From assembly GCF_900101915.1 (NCBI RefSeq), contig NZ_FNAL01000009.1, positions 1 to 64,000 of the forward strand: 64,000 nucleotides of DNA, read 5' to 3'. Shown one piece after another: positions 29,130-38,315 of the stretch (its first letter is position 1; every line of letters begins with the position of its first letter). Made by a program: the position numbers and the translations under genes. A model generated the notes under the pieces. That model did not search any database. It was not told the DNA's origin and worked only from the letters and a program-made list of their open reading frames with translations. This DNA comes from Psychrobacter pacificensis (lineage in GTDB: Bacteria; Pseudomonadota; Gammaproteobacteria; Pseudomonadales; Moraxellaceae).

Positions 29130-30179
29130 TTACTGAACGTCAGAGACCTTAACCACTGTTTTACCAAAGTTATCGCCGTTTAGCATACCGACAAAGGCTT
29201 TTGGTGCATTGTCTAGACCATCAGCGATGTATTCTTTGGTTTTGACGTCGCCTGACTCTACCCATTTGCTCATGGTTTCTAAGAACTCTGGGAAGTGGTC
29301 GCCATACTCTTCAAAGATAATGAAGCCTCTGACTGTGAGACGCTGACGGAGAATGAGTCCCATCAATTGACCTAGGCGGTCTTTGCCATCAGGTAGATCG
29401 GTTGCATTGTATTGTGAGACCAGACCGCATACGGGAATACGAGCATGATCATTTAATAAGGGCATGACCGCATCAAACACGTGCCCACCGACGTTTTCAT
29501 AATAGATATCGATACCATCTGGGCAGGCCGCTTTTAATTGCTCGGCAAAGTCATCGGCTCTGTGGTCGATACAGACATCAAAGCCAAGCTCGTTGACCGC
29601 GAAATCGCATTTCTCTTTACCGCCTGCCACACCAACAGTGCGAAGACCATATTGATGACCCACTTGACCGACCGTAGCACCGACAGGGCCAGTGGCTGCA
29701 GCGACAACTAACGTTTCGCCTTTTTGTGGTTTGCCGATATCGGTCAGACCCATGTAACCAGTGAAGCCGGGCATACCTAACACACCTAAACCATAAGAAG
29801 GGTTTGCCATGTTTTTGTCCAGTTTCAGGACGCCTTCGCCATCACTGACACTGTAGTCCTGCCAGCCGGAATTTGATACGACCAAATCACCGACAGCAAA
29901 TTTATCGATATTAGACTCAACCACTTGAGCAACCGTGCCACCCATGATGACGTCACCGACTGCTAAAGGGTCAGCGTAGCTTTTTGCATCGCTCATACGT
30001 CCACGCATATATGGGTCTAATGACAGATATACCGTGCGTAATAACATCTCGTTATCGTTTGGCGTTGGAATGTCGCTGGTTGTCAGATCAAAGTTGTCAG
30101 CGGTTGGCTCGCCGTTCGGGCGGCTGGCAAGTTTGATTTGACGGTTGGTTTGTTGATTCTGCTCTTTATCGAAGCTCAT
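29130..30179 (-). CDS. NADP-dependent zinc-free MDR oxidoreductase, CurA-like
   Basis: This 349-residue member of the medium-chain dehydrogenase superfamily lacks zinc ligands. Its opening TNRQIKLASRPNGEPTADNF and SLDPYMRGRMSDAKSYADP match CurA / prostaglandin-reductase-like enzymes that reduce the double bond of alpha,beta-unsaturated ketones and aldehydes with NADPH. The Rossmann motif AAATGPVGATVGQVGHQYG lies at about 158-176, and IYYENVGGHVFDAVMPLL follows. AAGGAG precedes the ATG. It lies between the DJ-1-like and YqhD-like genes on the same strand and fits a reactive-carbonyl detoxification set. Confidence 0.92.
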   Translation of the reverse strand: MSFDKEQNQQTNRQIKLASRPNGEPTADNFDLTTSDIPTPNDNEMLLRTVYLSLDPYMRGRMSDAKSYADPLAVGDVIMGGTVAQVVESNIDKFAVGDLVVSNSGWQDYSVSDGEGVLKLDKNMANPSYGLGVLGMPGFTGYMGLTDIGKPQKGETLVVAAATGPVGATVGQVGHQYGLRTVGVAGGKEKCDFAVNELGFDVCIDHRADDFAEQLKAACPDGIDIYYENVGGHVFDAVMPLLNDHARIPVCGLVSQYNATDLPDGKDRLGQLMGLILRQRLTVRGFIIFEEYGDHFPEFLETMSKWVESGDVKTKEYIADGLDNAPKAFVGMLNGDNFGKTVVKVSDVQ

Positions 30180-30348
30180 AGTAGGACTCCTTTATATTTA
30201 TTCATTGTCATTATTATAGAGGTATTAGAGGTAGTAACTACTCAGCATTGAACTGAATAGCTACTATAAATAGCATAACGTTATGTAGTTATTGTTACTG
30301 TCGCGATTTTTCTTATAATTCTTCTGACAGTTCTTGCTATATCGCTTA

Positions 30349-31560
30349 TTAAGACGCTTTGCTAGTTACAGCACGCTGTAAGATACGACGTGAGACGTCC
30401 AAATCGTTTTTGCCGTGCTCACCAAGTTCGACCATGTTATGTGCATCAAGTTGCTTGATAATTGGATCAATCGCTGACTCAGTCAAATCGACGTCTTCTA
30501 AGCTCACTGGCAAGCCAAGTTCGCGGAAGAAGTTTTCAGTATAGACAATGGCCGTTTCGATGATGGCATCATCGTCTTGGTCAGTATCAGTGATGTTCCA
30601 TACGTTACGAGCATACTGGAGTAGTTTTTCTTTTTTGCTTTCTTTTAGCTCACGCATGACCGATGGCAACACGATGGTCAAGGTACGTGCATGATCGATA
30701 GCGTGCAAAGACGTAAGCTCATGACCGATCATATGGGTTGTCCAGTCTTGTGGCACACCAGTACCGATCAGGCCGTTCAATGCCATAGTTGCTGTCCACA
30801 TAATGTTCTTACGTGTTTCTAGGTTCTCTGGATCTTGCTTAACGACTAGACCTTCATCGATAAGGATTTTGAGCAAGCTTTCAGCAAAAGCGTCTTGAAC
30901 CTTGGCATTGACTGGGTAAGTTAAATACTGTTCCATCACATGGACAAAGGCATCAGCAACGCCGTTCATAATCTGACGTTCAGGAAGTGTCAGTGTCTTG
31001 AATGGATCTAGGATTGAGAATTTAGGGAAGGCCAGTGGGTTACCAAATGGTAGTTTTGCTTGACGTTCGCTATAGTTAATCACGCCGCCTGAGTTCATCT
31101 CAGAACCCGTTGCTGGGATGGTCAATACCGCACCTAGGTCAATAGCAGAATCGATGTTTTTGCAATAACCTGTTAGCGCGTCCCAAGCTTGGTCACGTGA
31201 GACAGTACCATCTTCTTCAGTTAATGAAGATACGAGTGCCACAAATTTACTGCCATCAATCACAGAACCACCGCCAACTGCTAATAAGAAGTCGATGTTT
31301 TGCTCATTCACCATATCGGCTGCTTTTAATAGTGTGGTGAATTCTGGATTGGCTTCGATACCACCAAATTCAAACACAATACGGTTACCGCTTGCCGCTA
31401 ATGCAGTTTTTACTTCATCTAAAGTACCGGTACGCTGTGCTGAACCACCACCGTAAGTAATAAGAACGCGAGCGTCAGTAGGCACTAGGTCTGATAGTTG
31501 TTCGATTTGACCTTCACCAAAAACGATGCGGACTGGGTTGTAGTATTGAAAGTTATTCAT
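30349..31560 (-). CDS. yqhD: Iron/zinc-type alcohol dehydrogenase, YqhD-like aldehyde reductase
   Basis: This is a group III metal-dependent alcohol dehydrogenase that reduces short and toxic aldehydes with NADPH. The 403-residue protein opens with FQYYNPVRIVFGEGQI, typical of YqhD. The cofactor motif AVGGGSVIDGSK has GGGS at 96-99. Metal ligands D203, H207, H276 and H290 keep the spacing of E. coli YqhD. AGGAA precedes the start. A 15-bp palindrome at 31678-31692, about 120 bp upstream, matches the one beside the TetR gene. It heads a run of same-strand genes (CurA-like, DJ-1-like, GST). Confidence 0.93.
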   Translation of the reverse strand: MNNFQYYNPVRIVFGEGQIEQLSDLVPTDARVLITYGGGSAQRTGTLDEVKTALAASGNRIVFEFGGIEANPEFTTLLKAADMVNEQNIDFLLAVGGGSVIDGSKFVALVSSLTEEDGTVSRDQAWDALTGYCKNIDSAIDLGAVLTIPATGSEMNSGGVINYSERQAKLPFGNPLAFPKFSILDPFKTLTLPERQIMNGVADAFVHVMEQYLTYPVNAKVQDAFAESLLKILIDEGLVVKQDPENLETRKNIMWTATMALNGLIGTGVPQDWTTHMIGHELTSLHAIDHARTLTIVLPSVMRELKESKKEKLLQYARNVWNITDTDQDDDAIIETAIVYTENFFRELGLPVSLEDVDLTESAIDPIIKQLDAHNMVELGEHGKNDLDVSRRILQRAVTSKAS

Positions 31561-31677
31561 AAAATTCCTAATGTTGATAAAAATGGTTCCGTCAAATATG
31601 TTGACGTTAGATAATGAGTGGTAAGCAATGCTTATTTTATATTTGCTCTAAATGCTTGATGCGCATTGTACACCAAT

Positions 31678-31692
31678 TAGACCAGTCGTCTA
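31678..31692. promoter_or_regulatory. Candidate NemR-like operator upstream of yqhD
   Basis: TAGACCAGTCGTCTA contains the inverted repeat TAGAC/GTCTA with a 5-nt centre. The identical 15-mer (with the same two bases before it) recurs at 32612-32626. E. coli NemR and related TetR regulators bind TAGAC-type palindromes. Binding by the regulator at 31842 is inferred. Confidence 0.75.
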
Positions 31693-31841
31693 GTTATTGT
31701 TTATAAATGATTACAAAACTCTCATACAACGTTTTTATCAAGCATTGGGTTTTAAATAACAATATGATGTGTGGACGCAAACATAAGCCCCCAATTTAGG
31801 GGGCTCTAATACCGAAAACGTTACTGTTTATTATCTTATTA

Positions 31842-32447
31842 TCAACGTCCCATCTGAGTCGTCGTCATTTGCCAAATTTCCGCTAGGGGCGTATTCGTTT
31901 GGCTGATCTTAGCCATTAGGCTGGCACCAAGCCACGCGAAATACCAACGTTTGGCCATACTCTCAGCTGATATATTATCGTGACGAGGTACAGACCCATC
32001 TATCCAGCCTGCCTTGATCTGCTCGGCGAGCCACATGGTCGTTTGTTGATAGCCGGTATCAAGTGCTTTACGCATGGTTTCTGATATATCAGCCACTTCT
32101 GCGCTTAGCTTCACTACCAAGCATTTGTCGTGATCACAGCCGTTCTGCTGGGTGTCGTACCAGTTTTGGAAGTAATCATATAGCTTTTGCTGGGCGCTCA
32201 AATTTTGTGCATCGATGATATCAAGACGAGCTTTATATAAGCTGAAGTAATGATTGATGATGGCCTCACCAAAGGCTTCTTTTGAGGCAAAATAATGATA
32301 AAAAGAGCCTTTAGGCACGCCAGCTGTATCTAAGATTTGTTTGAGGCCGACAGCGGTAAAGCCTTTTTTGGCTATTAATTGGTAACCAGTGGCAAGCAAA
32401 TGAGCTTTGGTATCGGGTGTGGTGCTAGTGTCTGTGATATTAGACAT
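31842..32447 (-). CDS. TetR-family regulator, NemR/AcuR-like electrophile sensor
   Basis: This 201-residue repressor has an N-terminal helix-turn-helix (GFTAVGLKQILDTAGVPKGSFYHYFASKEAFGEAI, residues 29-63) of the classical TetR type. The C-terminal domain contains Cys 104 and Cys 109 in GCDHDKCLVVKLSAEVAD, near the position where NemR carries its redox-active cysteine. NemR responds to quinones, glyoxals and hypochlorite. It is divergent from the aldehyde dehydrogenase gene, and the shared intergenic region carries the 15-bp palindrome. Autorepression and control of the flanking dehydrogenases are inferred. Confidence 0.88.
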   Translation of the reverse strand: MSNITDTSTTPDTKAHLLATGYQLIAKKGFTAVGLKQILDTAGVPKGSFYHYFASKEAFGEAIINHYFSLYKARLDIIDAQNLSAQQKLYDYFQNWYDTQQNGCDHDKCLVVKLSAEVADISETMRKALDTGYQQTTMWLAEQIKAGWIDGSVPRHDNISAESMAKRWYFAWLGASLMAKISQTNTPLAEIWQMTTTQMGR

Positions 32448-32795
32448 AAATAGAATTTTCTCCCTTGATAATCGTAGTAATAGGGTCGTCAGGTTTCATT
32501 TGAGCGTCATGTCGATGGCATATTCTAATGCTATATATTTATATGTGTTACGTTTTATCGACAATATTGGCTGAAAAAACAGTCCTGTTTTACTAATATC
32601 TATGGTAGCATTAGACCAGTCGTCTATCAAGGTAGGTTTTGTTCTTATCAGTTATCATAAATTTTCGATTTTAATTTATGTCAATTTGTGATTTAACCAT
32701 AACTGTGAGTATCTTACCTATAAGACAGCTTCAACTATTTTATTCAAAGTACTGAAAATAAATTTTTATATAACAAAGCAAAAATAAGGATAATT
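32448..32795. other. Divergent promoter region of tetR and aldehyde dehydrogenase
   Basis: No gene is seen in this 348-bp AT-rich interval. It carries the palindrome at 32612-32626 near its middle, so a single site could control both directions. Confidence 0.6.
32612..32626. promoter_or_regulatory. Candidate NemR-like operator between tetR and the aldehyde dehydrogenase gene
   Basis: TAGACCAGTCGTCTA is identical over all 15 bases to the site at 31678-31692, and the match extends left by AT. A chance repeat of this length in two neighbouring promoter regions is unlikely. Confidence 0.78.
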
Positions 32796-34280
32796 ATGTC
32801 AAGCAATGATAATAACAGTAATGCCTATAGCGATTTTCATTTGCAATTCATTGGCGGTGAATGGCAAAAAGGTAAAGATGATAGCATTAATACTGATACT
32901 AATCCCTACAATGGCGATACGATTGTAGAAATTCAGCAAGCGACTAAAGACCAGCTTGATGAAGCATACGATGCTGCCGACCAAGCGCAAGCCAAATGGG
33001 CAAAAACGACGCCAGCTGAGCGTGCAGCTGTTATGTATAAGGTAGTCAGTATCCTAGATCAGCGCCAAGATGAAATCGTCGATTGGCTGATTAAAGAATC
33101 AGGTAGTACGCGCATCAAGGCTATGGTCGAATTCAGTTCAGCCCGTGCCATCACGCTTGAAGCAGCGTCTTTTCCTAACCGCGTACACGGTGAGATTCGT
33201 CCCTCTAACACTCCTGGCAAAGAAAACTTTATTTATCGCGAGCCCATCGGAGTGGTAGCAGTCATTAGCCCATGGAACTTTCCGCTGCATTTAACCCAGC
33301 GTTCTATCGCACCAGCCCTAGCACTCGGTAACGCAGTGGTGCTCAAGCCTGCGAGCGACACACCCATCACTGGCGGTTTGTTACTGGCAAAAGTATTTGA
33401 AGAAGCGGGTCTGCCAAAAGGTTTATTAAACGTCGTGGTCGGCTCCGGTAGTGAGATAGGCGATGCCATCGTCGAGCACAAAGCGCCAAGCTTAGTATCA
33501 TTTACAGGCTCAACCTCAGTAGGCCAGCACATCGGTGAGCTAGCAAATGGCGGTGAGTATATCAAACAAGTCGCGCTTGAGCTGGGTGGTAACAGTCCAT
33601 TTGTGGTACTCAAGGATGCTGACATTGAGCAAGCAGCCAAAGCCGCTGCTTTTGGTAAATTCTTGCATCAAGGCCAAATCTGTATCGCGATCAATAGGGT
33701 TATCGTGGAAGACGAGATATATGATGACTTTGTAGAGCGTTTCTTGGCCCATGTCAAAACATTGAATGTCGGTGATCCTAATAAGCAAGATACGGCTGTT
33801 GGCCCTATCATCAACGAAAAACAACTCAAATCGCTCAAAGAGAAAATCGCTAAAGCGCAGGAGGAAGGCGCGAAAATGATACTCAGTGGTGAGATTGAAG
33901 GCCAAGTCGTACCGCCGCATATCTTTACTGAAGTCACTCGCGAGATGGATCTATCCTGTAATGAAGTGTTTGGACCCTTGGTTGGTATCATTCGTGCTAA
34001 AGACGAAGATGATGCATTATCAATCGCCAATGACTCTATGTATGGCCTATCTAGTGCGGTATTCACTGCTGATATGCAAAAAGGCCTGCGTTTCGCTCGT
34101 GGTATCAGAGCTGGTATGACCCATATCAATGACATCTCAGTGAACGACGAAAGTAACACGCCATTTGGTGGTGAGAAAAACTCAGGTATCGGTCGCTTTA
34201 ATGGTGAATGGGTACTAGAAGAGTTCACCAGAACACATTGGATTTCAATGCAAAACGAGCCACGTCAGTATCCGTTCTAA
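32796..34280 (+). CDS. NAD(P)-dependent aldehyde dehydrogenase (benzaldehyde/vanillin-type)
   Basis: This 494-residue aldehyde dehydrogenase oxidises aldehydes to acids. It shows [28 protein letters not shown], the cofactor loop [10 protein letters not shown], the general base Glu in [10 protein letters not shown], the catalytic Cys in [11 protein letters not shown], and the conserved [10 protein letters not shown]. The N-terminal and active-site context resembles benzaldehyde/vanillin dehydrogenases, but the substrate is not settled. AAGGA precedes the ATG. It is divergent from the TetR gene, with a shared operator, and would complement the YqhD-like reductase in clearing toxic aldehydes. 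Confidence 0.93.
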   Translation: MSSNDNNSNAYSDFHLQFIGGEWQKGKDDSINTDTNPYNGDTIVEIQQATKDQLDEAYDAADQAQAKWAKTTPAERAAVMYKVVSILDQRQDEIVDWLIKESGSTRIKAMVEFSSARAITLEAASFPNRVHGEIRPSNTPGKENFIYREPIGVVAVISPWNFPLHLTQRSIAPALALGNAVVLKPASDTPITGGLLLAKVFEEAGLPKGLLNVVVGSGSEIGDAIVEHKAPSLVSFTGSTSVGQHIGELANGGEYIKQVALELGGNSPFVVLKDADIEQAAKAAAFGKFLHQGQICIAINRVIVEDEIYDDFVERFLAHVKTLNVGDPNKQDTAVGPIINEKQLKSLKEKIAKAQEEGAKMILSGEIEGQVVPPHIFTEVTREMDLSCNEVFGPLVGIIRAKDEDDALSIANDSMYGLSSAVFTADMQKGLRFARGIRAGMTHINDISVNDESNTPFGGEKNSGIGRFNGEWVLEEFTRTHWISMQNEPRQYPF

Positions 34281-34304
34281 TAGCATTGCACTACGATAAA
34301 TAAT

Positions 34305-34337
34305 AAAAAAAGACCGCTTCGATAGCGGTCTTTTTTT
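34305..34337 (+). terminator. Terminator of the aldehyde dehydrogenase gene
   Basis: AAAGACCGCT pairs with AGCGGTCTTT around a 5-nt loop, with A and T tracts on both sides. It starts about 25 bases past the stop. Confidence 0.92.
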
Positions 34338-34398
34338 GTGATGTTCGATGGTTGTGCTTGAACCTACTTATATGACAATTAGCCTATAGTCTAGTCAT

Positions 34399-34644
34399 CT
34401 ATCTAGCATGAAAACCCAATAACCCTTCAATCTCTTCGATAGTCATACGTCTGACCAGCGCTTGCTCTTCAACTGACAAGCGATTGGTATGCTCTTTTAT
34501 CATGGTATGGATGCTCCGAGATATCTCAGAGGTGGTGGCATAATACATTTGTGGCTGCTCTTTTGTCAGTCTCATCAAAAAACGATTGATAAGTTTACGT
34601 TTTTCATCCGATTTGTTCTCTTCAGCGATATTTTTTTCAGTCAT
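34399..34644 (-). CDS. Small protein of unknown function
   Basis: I do not recognise this 81-residue, charged, mostly helical-looking protein. It has no signal peptide or membrane segment. The start is well supported by GGAGAA just upstream of the ATG. Its C-terminal part (LSVEEQALVRRMTIEEIEGLLGF) looks like a packed helical pair. It is convergent with the aldehyde dehydrogenase gene and flanked upstream by a repeat element. Confidence 0.65.
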   Translation of the reverse strand: MTEKNIAEENKSDEKRKLINRFLMRLTKEQPQMYYATTSEISRSIHTMIKEHTNRLSVEEQALVRRMTIEEIEGLLGFHAR

Positions 34645-34833
34645 GGTATTCTCCTAGAGGTAGGCCATTTAAGCAGTCCGGAGCATGAGAGTCAATGGCG
34701 ATAAGTAGATTTTAGCTTGGATAATTACTACCTTGCTAGTAGGTTATTAATGCCATGAGTCAATACCAAACTTGTCGTAAGCAAGATATGCTATTTTATA
34801 ATAAAGCCCAATAAAAAAAGAGTATTGAGATTA

Positions 34834-35110
34834 GGGCGTGTTGAACATTCGCAAATAGGCACTGCTGATCGCTAAAATTGTTCCAGATAAGGCACAAAGC
34901 GACGATAATGCAGATGCCTTAGCGAGATTTGTAACGCAGTATGGGGCAATTTTAGCATCAGCCCCAACGATAAAAGCAGGGGACAGGACTCTTTTTTGCC
35001 GCTTCATCGTTAAAAATAAGCGCTTAGAATGACTAAACTTATTATTTTTAACATCGAATCGCCTAAAAAATAGTCGCTGTCAGTGCCATGGTCGAATGTT
35101 CGACACGCTC
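34834..35110. mobile_element. 277-bp MITE-like element with 18-bp terminal inverted repeats
   Basis: The ends GGGCGTGTTGAACATTCG (34834-34851) and, read inwards from the right, GAGCGTGTCGAACATTCG (35093-35110) match at 16 of 18 positions. TA flanks both ends, as in a TA target duplication. Inside are two more inverted repeats: GCTAAAATTG/CAATTTTAGC (34871 and 34947) and GTTAAAAAT/ATTTTTAAC (35009 and 35044). There is no ORF. It is probably a non-autonomous derivative of a TA-targeting insertion sequence, mobilised in trans. Confidence 0.75.
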
Positions 35111-35146
35111 TAATTAAAAGCTATCGAACAATAAGAGGTTTATGCC

Positions 35147-36520
35147 ATGTTCCATCAGCTATCTGGTAAAAATGTATTGATTCTCTTTCATAATGACCTG
35201 CGAGTGATGGACAATGCCACGTTATCGAAAGCCGCCAAGCTCTCGCGTGATGGGCGATTATTACTGGTTTATGCCTCATCCTTGATGGATATATTGGACA
35301 ATCAAAACTCTCAGGCTGCTTATCATTATGACACGATGGGCGTCGCCCGCCAGCAATTTTTGCAAGAGAGTTTGGCGGACTTAAATACATCATTAGAGCT
35401 GCTTGGCAATAAGTTGCTACATCTACACAAAACCCCAACGTCACCGAATACCTTCATGCAGTTGAATGAACTCATTGAGGCGCAGCAGGTGACAGATATC
35501 TGTGTGAGTCAAACGGCCGATTATTATCAGAACCAAATATATGTACGACTACAGAATAAACATCCGCAGATACGTTGGCATATTGAGACAACGGCTACTT
35601 TGTTTGATGAGTTACCGCTAGATGATTTGCCCAAAAGCTTTACGCAGTTCCGCAAAAAAATTGAAGCAGATTATGATTTATTGCATGCAGCACAAGACAT
35701 CGCTATCTGCGCGACGCCAGAGCGATTGGCCCCAATACCTGAGAGTCTGGTGGATAGGTGCGAGTACGAGTACTTCTTTAAAGCAGGCGAAGATAATGCG
35801 CAGGCAATCTCCCAACAAAAACAGCAATCTTCTAATTTCAAAGGTGGTGAGTCGAACGGGCTAAATCATTTAAAGAGTTATTTTAATTCCGACGCGCCAA
35901 GTACTTATAAAATCACACGAAACGCGCTTGATGAATGGACGCATTCCACAAAATTTTCTGCTTGGCTGGCGAATGGTTCGTTGTCTGTCAACACCATATT
36001 GAATCGACTGCGCCGTTATGAGCGTGATGTAATCGCAAATGACTCCACTTATTGGATATGGTTTGAGCTGCTTCGGCGTGAATATTTTTATTGGTACGCT
36101 GTCACCCATCAGCAAAAATTATTCTGGTTTAAAGGTATTGGTCAGCACACGCCATCAACCCAACTGGACCAGAAAAAATTAGAACAATGGAGAAATGGTG
36201 ATACAGCATATCCTATTGTCAACGCCTGTATGCATCAACTGAAGGCAACAGGATATATGTCAAACCGTGGACGACAGTTAGTCGCCAGTTGCTTTATCCA
36301 TGAGCTAGGTCTTGATTGGCGTTATGGTGCCACTTATTTTGAGCAGCATCTTATCGATTATGATGTCGCCAGTAACTGGGGGAATTGGCAATATCTGGCG
36401 GGCGTGGGGGCGGATCCAAGAGGATGTCGGCAGTTCAATCTTGATAAACAAACCCAGCAATATGATCCAAACGGTAAGTTTATCCATCAGTGGCAAGGGG
36501 TATTAAAACAAGACAGCTAA
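35147..36520 (+). CDS. Cryptochrome/photolyase family protein, DASH type
   Basis: This 457-residue flavoprotein would bind FAD and an antenna cofactor and repair cyclobutane pyrimidine dimers, mainly in single-stranded DNA, using blue light. The N-terminal Rossmann antenna domain starts LILFHNDLRVMDNATLSKA. The FAD domain has GGESNGLNHLKSYF, NDSTYWIWFELLRREYFYWYA, TGYMSNRGRQLVASCF, DWRYGATYFEQHLIDYDVASNWGNWQYLAGVGADPRG and FNLDKQTQQYDPNG, all characteristic of Cry-DASH. It is not the CPD class I PhrB by these signatures. AGAGG precedes the ATG. A MITE-like element ends 37 bp before the start codon and may contribute to the promoter. Confidence 0.93.
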   Translation: MFHQLSGKNVLILFHNDLRVMDNATLSKAAKLSRDGRLLLVYASSLMDILDNQNSQAAYHYDTMGVARQQFLQESLADLNTSLELLGNKLLHLHKTPTSPNTFMQLNELIEAQQVTDICVSQTADYYQNQIYVRLQNKHPQIRWHIETTATLFDELPLDDLPKSFTQFRKKIEADYDLLHAAQDIAICATPERLAPIPESLVDRCEYEYFFKAGEDNAQAISQQKQQSSNFKGGESNGLNHLKSYFNSDAPSTYKITRNALDEWTHSTKFSAWLANGSLSVNTILNRLRRYERDVIANDSTYWIWFELLRREYFYWYAVTHQQKLFWFKGIGQHTPSTQLDQKKLEQWRNGDTAYPIVNACMHQLKATGYMSNRGRQLVASCFIHELGLDWRYGATYFEQHLIDYDVASNWGNWQYLAGVGADPRGCRQFNLDKQTQQYDPNGKFIHQWQGVLKQDS

Positions 36521-36667
36521 TCATAAGCGACCACTATCTTGGTTGTCTCTTTAGTCGTGGCAGCGCTTCAATGACACATCATGCTCTTTTGCATTAAACA
36601 TAGCGATACTAGAGTATACAGATAGCGACCGCCAGACTACTCTCATGCGACTTAATAAGCATGCGGT

Positions 36668-36697
36668 AAAAAGGGGCTATCTCTTAGCCCCTTTTTT
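36668..36697 (+). terminator. Terminator of the Cry-DASH gene
   Basis: AAAAGGGGCTA pairs with TAGCCCCTTTT around a short loop, with T6 after it. It lies between convergent genes and could serve both. Confidence 0.85.
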
Positions 36698-36727
36698 ATC
36701 ATTACGCGATATCAATATAAGAAGAGA

Positions 36728-37474
36728 TTAGGCTTTGATAAGTTTGGGTCGAGCTTTATCAATGGCTTTTATCAGTGCCTTCTCAAACTCACCGTCTTTG
36801 AACCTAACAAGATAAGAGTGTGCGGCACAAAAATTGCGAACGTCGCGCCACTCATGTGCTAGGTTGGTTGCCCAGTCGCAATATTGTGCGCCTGCATTTG
36901 GCTCGTCTTTGAGTGCTTTTTTGGTGGTAGGGTGCAATATCAGCTCAGGCAATACCGCTTCTAGTAGCTTGATGGGCGGACTCATAAACGTATCATCGAC
37001 ATGCAAGCTTTGGCTGGCAGGATGATAGGCCAACAAGGAGCCTGCATGAATCATCTCATTAGGCGATATATAGTAAATGCCCTCTGACATTGAAAATTTA
37101 AGCTCAGGGTAGCGCTCAGCGACTGCATCACTCTCTACCAAATCGTCAGCCCAGCGCACTTCTGGTATCTTTTTATGATGGCGACTACTGCCGTAAAACG
37201 TGGCTTGAGGGAAGTCTTTTGCCATTTGCGCACAATATACAGTATGGAATGGATGAACGTTTAGCACCGCTTCGACATCTTGACCATTATTGGTGAGCGC
37301 CATGACTTCGTCTCGAACGTCACCTGTTAAGGCGTAGCTGTCCAAAAAGACAAAGCGTCCTGAGGATAGCTTGACCAGTGAGCACTGGGTACCAATGTTT
37401 ATCACACCGCCGATACGGAATGACCCGCGTATGTTCCAAAATCCTGCCCCTAAATCATGAATTTCATCTGACAT
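36728..37474 (-). CDS. Uncharacterised metallo-beta-lactamase-like protein (paralogue B)
   Basis: This 248-residue protein has no assigned function. It opens with EIHDLGAGFWNIRGSF and VNIGTQCSLVKLSSGRFVFLDSYAL, which resembles the start of metallo-beta-lactamase folds. In place of the HxHxDH zinc motif it has HPFHT (about residue 74-78). SSRHHKK, SLHVDDTF and CAAHS supply further His and Asp at suitable positions, so a metal site may survive in altered form. AAGGAAA precedes the ATG. It shares well over half its residues with the next gene (37563-38309), a clear tandem duplication. Both are on the same strand about 90 bp apart. Confidence 0.75.
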   Translation of the reverse strand: MSDEIHDLGAGFWNIRGSFRIGGVINIGTQCSLVKLSSGRFVFLDSYALTGDVRDEVMALTNNGQDVEAVLNVHPFHTVYCAQMAKDFPQATFYGSSRHHKKIPEVRWADDLVESDAVAERYPELKFSMSEGIYYISPNEMIHAGSLLAYHPASQSLHVDDTFMSPPIKLLEAVLPELILHPTTKKALKDEPNAGAQYCDWATNLAHEWRDVRNFCAAHSYLVRFKDGEFEKALIKAIDKARPKLIKA

Positions 37475-37562
37475 TTATCGTTTTCCTTATGTAATATATT
37501 GAATCAACAAGTGATTGTTTTTCTTGTCGAAATTTTTATGTTTTACATTTTTTTTAGAGTCG

Positions 37563-38309
37563 TTATTTTGCCTCAAGCTCGCTACGCGCGTTATTAATAG
37601 CAGATAATAACGCTGCTTCAAATTGGCCTTCTTCAAATACGACTAATCCTGAATGTGCACCGCAAAAATGATGTACGCTGCGCCATTCGTGTGCAAGATC
37701 TATCGCCCAATCACAATAGGCTTTGCCAGCGTCGGGCTCATCTTTTAGTGCTTGTTTGGTGGTGGGGTGTAAACCTAGGTTTGGCTGTACGGCATCAAAC
37801 AGCTTAGAAGGTGGTATCTCAAACGTATCATCGACATATATACTTTGGCTAGCAGGATGATAGACCAATAATGAGCTTGCATGGACTGACTCATCAGGGG
37901 CGATGTAGTAGATGCCCTGAGGTAGGGAGAACTTCAGCTCAGGATAACGCTCAGCGACCGCATCACTTTCGACCAAATCCTCTGCCCAATTGACTTCTGG
38001 TACTTGTTTTGGGTGTCGACTACTACCGTAAAACGTGGCTTGCGGAAAGTCTTTGGCCATTTGCGCACAATGTATCGTATGAAATGGATGAACATTTAAG
38101 ACGGCTTCGACATCTTGACCATCATTGGTCAATGCCATCACTTGCTGACGAACCTCGTCTTTTAAAGTATAGCTGTCCAAAAAAATAAATCGGCCTGATG
38201 ATAGCTTTATAAGCGCACATTGGACGCCGATATCCATAATGCCGTTTTTTATAAATGACCCTCGAATACTCCAAAATCCTGCACCTAAATCGTAAATCTC
38301 ATCATTCAT
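37563..38309 (-). CDS. Uncharacterised metallo-beta-lactamase-like protein (paralogue A)
   Basis: This is the upstream member of the tandem pair, about 248 residues. It keeps LGAGFWSIRGSF, VLNVHPFHTIHCAQMAKDFPQ, YGSSRHP, VDDTFEIPPSK, LHPTTKQALKDEPDAG and CGAHSGLV, all shared with paralogue B. These conserved His, Asp and Cys positions are the best guess for an active site. The frame starts at 38315, but I chose the ATG at 38309: AAGGAG is 9 bp upstream of it and the paralogue begins at the matching residue. Cytoplasmic, since no signal peptide is seen. Confidence 0.75.
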   Translation of the reverse strand: MNDEIYDLGAGFWSIRGSFIKNGIMDIGVQCALIKLSSGRFIFLDSYTLKDEVRQQVMALTNDGQDVEAVLNVHPFHTIHCAQMAKDFPQATFYGSSRHPKQVPEVNWAEDLVESDAVAERYPELKFSLPQGIYYIAPDESVHASSLLVYHPASQSIYVDDTFEIPPSKLFDAVQPNLGLHPTTKQALKDEPDAGKAYCDWAIDLAHEWRSVHHFCGAHSGLVVFEEGQFEAALLSAINNARSELEAK

Positions 38310-38315
38310 TGACAT

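Noticed and set aside
30274-30285. CATAACGTTATG palindrome upstream of the CurA-like gene
   Set aside because: Too short and AT-rich to call an operator, and it differs from the 15-bp operator of the flanking genes.
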